Of a DNA stretch of 10,543 bases, positions 6,822 through 10,543 are shown in pieces. Numbering within the stretch: position 1 is the stretch's first letter; each line of letters opens with the position of its first letter. Location of the stretch: NCBI GenBank assembly GCA_020047775.1, contig JAIFNK010000271.1, positions 1-10,543 on the forward strand. The letters run 5' to 3'. A model generated the notes under the pieces. That model was not told the DNA's origin. It made no database searches and saw only the letters and a list, made by a program, of their open reading frames with translations. The translations under genes were made by a program, and so were the position numbers. Source of the DNA: Akkermansia sp. GTDB lineage: Bacteria > Verrucomicrobiota > Verrucomicrobiia > Verrucomicrobiales > Akkermansiaceae.

Positions 6822-7351
6822 GAATTTTCTTTTTCGACGATCCGGACCTCATCCTTGCCGTCGGTCCCTTCGAGCGAAACCAATACATGGTCGAGGCGGC
6901 AGGTGTCGAGGGTGATGCCGACATAATCGGGTTGAATCGGCATTTCGCGGTGGCCGCGGTCGATGAGTACGGCGAGCTCGACCTTGCCGGGGCGGCCGTA
7001 GTCGGAAAGCGCGTCGAGCGCGGCGCGGATGGTGCGACCGGTGAACAGCACGTCGTCCACGAGGATGATGTGGGCTCCCTCGATCGGAAAAGCGATGTCG
7101 CTTTCCTGGAGCAGCGGATTTTCATGAAGGTGCTCGAAGTCATCCCGATAGAGCGAAATGTCGAGCACGCCGAATGACAGGTCCCAGTCATCCTCCGCCG
7201 AGAGGATCGTTAGAATCCGCTCCGCGACTTCATCGCCGCGGCTGCGGATGCCGACGAGGGCGACGGGGTGGCCACGGTGTTTGTCGAGGATGGCCTTGGC
7301 GAGGCGCTCCACTCCGGTGGCGATGTCTTCTGCGGTGAGAGTCTTTTGCAT
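6818..7351 (-). CDS. pyrR: PyrR, bifunctional pyrimidine operon regulator / uracil phosphoribosyltransferase
   Basis: 177 residues, normal PyrR length. It has the PRPP-binding motif of type I phosphoribosyltransferases (ILVDDVLFTGRTIRAAL, 96-112). PyrR-type features are GIRSRGDEVAERI 34-46, DISLYRDD 64-71 and LIDRGHREMPIQPDYVG 129-145. In characterised bacteria PyrR binds pyr mRNA when UMP/UTP is high and promotes attenuation or blocks translation; it also has weak uracil phosphoribosyltransferase activity. Here only 3 nt separate it from the purD stop and it overlaps the next gene by 4 nt. An RNA target therefore cannot lie in front of pyrR itself and would have to lie upstream of purD or elsewhere. 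Confidence 0.95.
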   Translation of the reverse strand: MQKTLTAEDIATGVERLAKAILDKHRGHPVALVGIRSRGDEVAERILTILSAEDDWDLSFGVLDISLYRDDFEHLHENPLLQESDIAFPIEGAHIILVDDVLFTGRTIRAALDALSDYGRPGKVELAVLIDRGHREMPIQPDYVGITLDTCRLDHVLVSLEGTDGKDEVRIVEKENS

Positions 7352-7354
7352 GAT

Positions 7355-8605
7355 TCAAAAATTGAGGATGCCAATGTCGCGGCGGCGTTGCAAGCCGTCG
7401 AAGGTGACGAGATCCGCCGCGGCGTGGGCCTTGCTCACGGCTTCATCGCGGGTGTCGCCGCCGGAGACGACGGCGAGCACGCGGCCGCCGTGGGTTTCCC
7501 ATCCGCCATCGGCGGTGCGGCGGGTGCCGGAGTGATAGACGCGGGCTCCGGCGATTTTTTCGAGCCCTGAAATTTTGTCGCCGTTGCGCGAGCTGTCCGG
7601 ATAACCGGCGGATGCGAGGATGACGCAGACGCTCCAACCGTCGCTGAAACGGATGAGGTCTTCGCGGAGTTCGCCCTTCGCACCGGCGAGGCAGAACGCG
7701 GCGAGATCGCCCTCGACGAGCGGCATCACGGCCTGGCATTCGGGATCCCCGAAGCGGCAATTATACTCGATGACCTGAGGGCCGGTCTCGGTTAGCATCA
7801 GGCCGAAGTAGAGGAATCCCCGATAAGGCAAGCCCTCGGCGCGGAGTCCGCCAACGGTTGGCTGGACGATTTCCTTTTCGATCAGGGAGAGCAATTCCTG
7901 CGAGATGAGCTGGCGGCTGGCCACGGCTCCCATGCCGCCGGTGTTCGGGCCGAGGTCGCCGTCGTTGGCGCGCTTGTAGTCGCGGGCCGGGGTGAAAATC
8001 AGGTATTGATCGTCGATGATCGCGGCGAAAATCGAGACTTCCGGACCCACGAGGCATTGCTCGACGAGCACGCGTCCGGCACCGAAACGGCGCTGGGTGA
8101 AAACGTCATCGAGGAAATCCAGCGCGGACGCCTCATCCGGACAAACCGCCACGCCCTTGCCGGCGGCGAGTCCGTCGAATTTCAACACCGTCGGATAGAC
8201 TCCGCCGATCGCCGCGACAGCCTCCTCCAAAGTATCGGTGGCCACGCCGCGCGCGGTGGGGATGCCGTTTCTCACGAGAAATTCCTTCGCGAACTCCTTG
8301 CTCGCTTCGAGTTGCGCGGACTCCTTCGGCGGTCCCCAGCACGGGATGCCGTTTTTTCCGCAGAGGTTCGCGAGTCCCTCGCCTTTCACGAGATAGCTCT
8401 CCTCGCCGGCGACGCAGAGGTCGATGGCATTCGCTTTCATCCAGGCGACAAGCGACTCCAGTCCGTCGGCTGCGACTGGTTTTGCCAGTTCGAAAATCGC
8501 ATCGCTGCCGGGAAAACAAAACAACTCGGGCTTCCCCGGTGATTCCGACAACGCCCTTACCAGCGCATGCTCGCGCCCACCTTTGCCAACGACCAAAATT
8601 CTCAT
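7355..8605 (-). CDS. purD: Phosphoribosylamine--glycine ligase (GAR synthetase)
   Basis: Joins phosphoribosylamine and glycine with ATP to form glycinamide ribonucleotide, step two of purine synthesis, in the cytoplasm. 416 residues, usual length. Visible family features: N-terminal Rossmann-like MRILVVGKGGREHAL 1-15; GEESYLVKGEG 67-77; ATP-grasp entry ASKEFAKEFLVRNGIPTA 101-118; ATP-binding VLKFDGLAAGKGV 140-152; PNTGGMGAV 220-228; the metal-binding region EYNCRFGDPECQ 280-291; and the C-terminal HGGRVLAVV 372-380. The start ATG at 8605 is preceded by GGCGG rather than a canonical Shine-Dalgarno sequence, and by two hairpins described separately. It stops 3 nt before pyrR, so purine and pyrimidine genes share one transcript. 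Confidence 0.97.
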   Translation of the reverse strand: MRILVVGKGGREHALVRALSESPGKPELFCFPGSDAIFELAKPVAADGLESLVAWMKANAIDLCVAGEESYLVKGEGLANLCGKNGIPCWGPPKESAQLEASKEFAKEFLVRNGIPTARGVATDTLEEAVAAIGGVYPTVLKFDGLAAGKGVAVCPDEASALDFLDDVFTQRRFGAGRVLVEQCLVGPEVSIFAAIIDDQYLIFTPARDYKRANDGDLGPNTGGMGAVASRQLISQELLSLIEKEIVQPTVGGLRAEGLPYRGFLYFGLMLTETGPQVIEYNCRFGDPECQAVMPLVEGDLAAFCLAGAKGELREDLIRFSDGWSVCVILASAGYPDSSRNGDKISGLEKIAGARVYHSGTRRTADGGWETHGGRVLAVVSGGDTRDEAVSKAHAAADLVTFDGLQRRRDIGILNF

Positions 8606-8609
8606 CCGC

Positions 8610-8664
8610 CAGGGTTTTTGCGGAATCCAGCGACGGACTCAACCCTGAATCGCTGCAAGCAGCG
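8610..8664 (-). promoter_or_regulatory. Two-hairpin leader immediately upstream of purD
   Basis: In mRNA sense, hairpin 1 (8664-8651) is CGCTG-CTTG-CAGCG. Hairpin 2 (8647-8610) has outer arms CAGGGTT/AACCCTG and inner arms GAGTCC/GGATTC (one G-U pair), with loop GTCGCT and a one-sided bulge CGCAAA. Its 3' arm ends 4 nt before the purD ATG, covering the ribosome-binding region. CAGCGA at the end of hairpin 1 is complementary to TCGCTG in the loop of hairpin 2, allowing an alternative or kissing pairing. No U-run follows, so this is not an ordinary intrinsic terminator. Control of purD translation or mRNA processing is an inference. Confidence 0.45.
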
Positions 8665-8676
8665 GAGAATGTTGAT

Positions 8677-9990
8677 TTACGGGGTGACGAGCGTCCAGCC
8701 GAGGGCTTTCAGCTCGGTGCGGGTGCGGTCGGTGGCGCCCCCGCCGAGCAGCAAGGTCGGCTTGCGGCCGATCAAATCATCGCGATTGGCAAATCCGGCG
8801 ACTTCCGGCGTCCAGCTCAAGTAGTCCACCGGCGCGGAAATCTGGAGCACTCCGGCGGCATCGATCGCGCCGGGGAGACGGCCGACGACTTCCAGCGAGG
8901 AACAGGCGGATTTCCCGGATTGCTGCTGCTTGGCCAGGAGAATGAGCGCCTGGTTGAGAAACTCCACCTGCCGGCGGGTCTCGCAATTTGCGGCGACCCC
9001 GGCGATCGCGGCACTGCCTTTCAGGGTGCCGAGCGCCTTGAGCGAGCGGAGGATCGAGCTGCGCAAGGTGATGGAAAGTGCCTCGTTCGAAAGAAAGCGC
9101 CGGATCGCGTCTTCGGGAACCCCCATGGCGGCGAGCGCCTGCTGGTTTCTCATCGCCAGCTCCGAGGGGGTGAGCGAGTAAATTTCATCCGGCAGGCCGA
9201 CCATTTTCGTCGCCGTGAGGGCCATCGACGCGCCGCCGGAAACCGCCGCCGCGCCGATCCGCAGCGGCAGGCCACCCGAGAAGAAAACCCACGAAACCTT
9301 CTCGATTTCCTGCTGGAGACGCTCGTTGTCGGTGTAGGGATCCACCCCAAGCTGCTTCGCGCATTCCAGCTTCGTGGTCTCGAATCCGATGATGCCCCTC
9401 GCCGCATTCCCGATGCCGGCGGCGGCCTGGCTTTCCTCGCCGCGCTCCATCCGCTCCTTCGCGTTAGACGCGGCGTTCCCGACCGACTGGCCGATTTTCT
9501 GGAAAAAGTGACCCACCGTTTTCGGCACCGCCTTGACCGAGCCGACCGGGTCTTTCGCGATGTTTTTCACGGCATCGACCGGTTGCTCGATCGAGCGCTT
9601 CACCCCTTCCGCGAAGAGGTCGCTCTTGCTGACTTCCAACAGTTTCCGGATCGCCTGAAGCTCGTGAATCCGCATGCGGGCCAGTTCGGTGCTGATGACT
9701 TCCATGTCGCCGTAGTCCGAGTCGATGGTGAAATGAGCCATGTAGCCGTCGGTCGGCACCATTTCACGCACCCGGTGGGCGGGACCTGCCGCATCCGGCC
9801 CGAGCAAGACGCTCGCAGATAAAACCACGGGAGCTTCGAACCCGGCGACGGCGACAGCCTTCGGGGATGCGAAAACCGGCAGGATGTCCAGAGCCCGCAG
9901 CCGGGACGCGAGATACTCGTCGAGCAACCGGCTCGTCCCTTCCTCTTGGAGCAGGATGCGGACGCAAGCGCGTTGCGCCAAATCCAGCAC
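8677..9990 (-). CDS. Uncharacterised protein, probably N-terminally frameshifted
   Basis: 437 residues from a GTG at 9990. I recall relatives of unknown function in several bacterial groups that share the core order seen here: DGYMAHFTIDSDYG (81-94), RIHELQAIRKL (107-117), a KDPVGSVK stretch (146-153), GVDPYTDNERLQ (215-226), a glycine/alanine-rich weakly hydrophobic segment (235-262), and an end reading ELKALGWTLV. No enzymatic motif is visible, and neither a signal peptide nor a clear membrane helix is seen. The GTG at 9990 directly abuts AGGAG and is poorly spaced. A TTG at 9981 lies 8 nt after AGGAGG and would be a better-spaced start. Alternatively the true start is the ATG at 10073 in another frame (see 9991-10073). 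The stop is 71 nt before purD on the same strand. Confidence 0.6.
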   Translation of the reverse strand: MLDLAQRACVRILLQEEGTSRLLDEYLASRLRALDILPVFASPKAVAVAGFEAPVVLSASVLLGPDAAGPAHRVREMVPTDGYMAHFTIDSDYGDMEVISTELARMRIHELQAIRKLLEVSKSDLFAEGVKRSIEQPVDAVKNIAKDPVGSVKAVPKTVGHFFQKIGQSVGNAASNAKERMERGEESQAAAGIGNAARGIIGFETTKLECAKQLGVDPYTDNERLQQEIEKVSWVFFSGGLPLRIGAAAVSGGASMALTATKMVGLPDEIYSLTPSELAMRNQQALAAMGVPEDAIRRFLSNEALSITLRSSILRSLKALGTLKGSAAIAGVAANCETRRQVEFLNQALILLAKQQQSGKSACSSLEVVGRLPGAIDAAGVLQISAPVDYLSWTPEVAGFANRDDLIGRKPTLLLGGGATDRTRTELKALGWTLVTP

Positions 9991-10073
9991 CTCCTCACAC
10001 TGGCCAGCGGGTCGCCGCCGAGAAACTCGACGAGACGCTTCCGCACAAAGCGGTTTGCATCAAAGGAGTCCAT
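9991..10073 (-). other. Likely displaced N-terminus of the 8677-9990 gene
   Basis: From the ATG at 10073 (with another at 10082) the minus strand encodes MDSFDANRFVRKRLVEFLGG and then DPLASV, with mostly G/C third positions. Beyond this the frame turns to tryptophan/cysteine-rich noise, while the neighbouring frame begins EEVLDLAQRACVRIL without a good start. Restoring one base near 9997 would join them as ...DPLASVEEVLDLAQR..., a natural helical sequence. It is either a real frameshift mutation or a sequencing/assembly error. Confidence 0.5.
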
Positions 10074-10327
10074 ACAAATCAAAGGTGGGGGGAATGCCCG
10101 CCATCCTGTGGCAACGGGGGCTGACTAAAGACACATAATGTAGTTGATATCATTCCGCAGCACAATTCCGCGTGTCACAACTCTAATATCATACGCGACT
10201 CCGTAGCCTATCATCAATACCATCCCCTGGAAAAACGCCAATCCAATCCCCCAAAGCGGAATATGCGCCTTGATTGGCAAATCAAGCCTCGCGACGGAAC
10301 CCAAAACCGGCGAGTGTGTAAACCCGG
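10074..10327. other. Divergent intergenic region
   Basis: About 250 bp between the minus-strand gene block and the plus-strand transporter, with lower GC than the flanks in its middle (10125-10260). A 70-codon minus-strand frame (10125-10337) crosses it, but has no homolog I recognise, no ribosome binding site and no coding-like third-position bias. I regard it as non-coding. Promoters for both directions should lie here; TAATAT at 10184-10189 could be a plus-strand -10 box but lacks a matching -35. Confidence 0.5.
10269..10286. promoter_or_regulatory. Perfect inverted repeat upstream of the P-type ATPase
   Basis: CTTGATT-GGCA-AATCAAG is a perfect 7-bp inverted repeat with a 4-nt spacer, 41 bp before the ATPase start codon. 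The size and position fit a dimeric repressor or activator site, for example a metal-responsive regulator of an ion pump. As RNA it could also be a small hairpin in the 5' leader. No regulator gene is in the window to support either. Confidence 0.35.
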
Positions 10328-10543
10328 ATGAATCCACTCCCCACCGCCTGGCACCGGATCACCGCTGCGGACGCCTGCCGTGAAACCGGCAGCGACCCCG
10401 TCCGCGGGCTCTCTGCCGCGGACGCCAGGCAACGCCTGACGACGCATGGCGCGAATTTGTTGCCCGACGAAAAACGGCTGCCATTGTGGCGGGTGTTTCT
10501 GCGGCAGTTCGCCAGCCCATTGATCTACGTGCTCTTCGCCGCC
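10328..10543 (+). CDS. Cation-transporting P2-type ATPase, N-terminal 72 residues (continues past window)
   Basis: The ATG at 10328 is the first start after an in-frame TAA at 10319-10321. The frame is open to the window end, giving 72 residues. GLSAADARQRLTTHGANLLP (27-46) is the N-terminal cation-ATPase domain pattern (GLs..ea..RL...G.N.l), followed by the first membrane segment beginning FLRQFASPLIYVLFAA (57-72). This matches P2-type pumps (Ca2+, Na+/K+ or Mg2+-like). The ion cannot be told because the transmembrane ligand residues and the DKTGT phosphorylation motif lie beyond the window. No Shine-Dalgarno site is evident. It is divergent from all other genes here. Confidence 0.85.
   Translation, partial: MNPLPTAWHRITAADACRETGSDPVRGLSAADARQRLTTHGANLLPDEKRLPLWRVFLRQFASPLIYVLFAA

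Noticed and set aside
8651..8664. Intrinsic terminator after the 8677-9990 gene
   Set aside because: The hairpin has a 5-bp stem and is followed by ATTCAGGG rather than a U-run, so termination is unlikely without help.
8482..9822. Long plus-strand open frame (446 codons)
   Set aside because: It runs antisense across the end of one gene, the intergenic gap and most of purD's 5' end. It is arginine-rich and has no recognisable domain; it is a by-product of high GC in the real minus-strand genes.
8677..9990. EcsC-family protein
   Set aside because: A glycine/alanine-rich segment suggested it at first, but the surrounding motif order does not fit EcsC as I know it.
10125..10337. Minus-strand 70-codon frame with one hydrophobic segment
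   Set aside because: No ribosome binding site, no third-position bias, no recognisable relative, and it overlaps the transporter start. It could be a decayed fragment but cannot be supported as a gene.

Overview
The window looks like a piece of a GC-rich bacterial chromosome. I place it tentatively in the Verrucomicrobiota (Luteolibacter/Haloferula-like) or a neighbouring PVC lineage. The grounds are the high GC of the housekeeping genes, an exported BNR_4-type protein of the kind common in polysaccharide-degrading PVC bacteria, and a PyrR next to split pyrB and pyrC genes. This is an inference from gene content only; no rRNA or marker gene is present.

Almost everything is read from the minus strand, right to left. 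An uncharacterised protein (8677-9990, probably missing its N-terminus through a frameshift) is followed by purD (8605-7355), pyrR (7351-6818), a three-helix membrane protein with a proline-rich front half (6821-6066) and pyrB (6076-5138). From purD to pyrB the genes are 3 nt apart or overlap (4 nt and 11 nt), so they read as one nucleotide-biosynthesis operon. The 71-nt gap before purD is filled by two hairpins that can refold into each other. The operon ends with pyrC (1833-553). Downstream of it lies the start of an exported BNR_4 protein that runs off the left edge.

Between pyrB and pyrC sits a lower-GC islet of about 3.2 kb. Hand counts of single 60-base lines give 31/60 G+C inside it (4201-4260 and 1921-1980) against 43/60 in purD (7921-7980). 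It holds an OLD-like ABC-ATPase/TOPRIM protein, an exported protein of unknown function, and an overlapping pair made of a 55-residue basic protein and a nucleotidyltransferase-fold protein that resembles a toxin-antitoxin pair. A 56-bp near-copy of the 5' end of pyrC (52 of 56 bases identical) lies just after the ATPase gene. It marks a scar left when DNA was inserted at the start of pyrC and rebuilt that start. This islet is the most interesting part of the window.

At the right edge, divergent from everything else, begins a P2-type cation-transporting ATPase (10328 onward, plus strand). It is preceded by a non-coding stretch of about 250 bp with a perfect 7-bp inverted repeat. I saw no tRNA, rRNA, CRISPR array, transposase or integrase.
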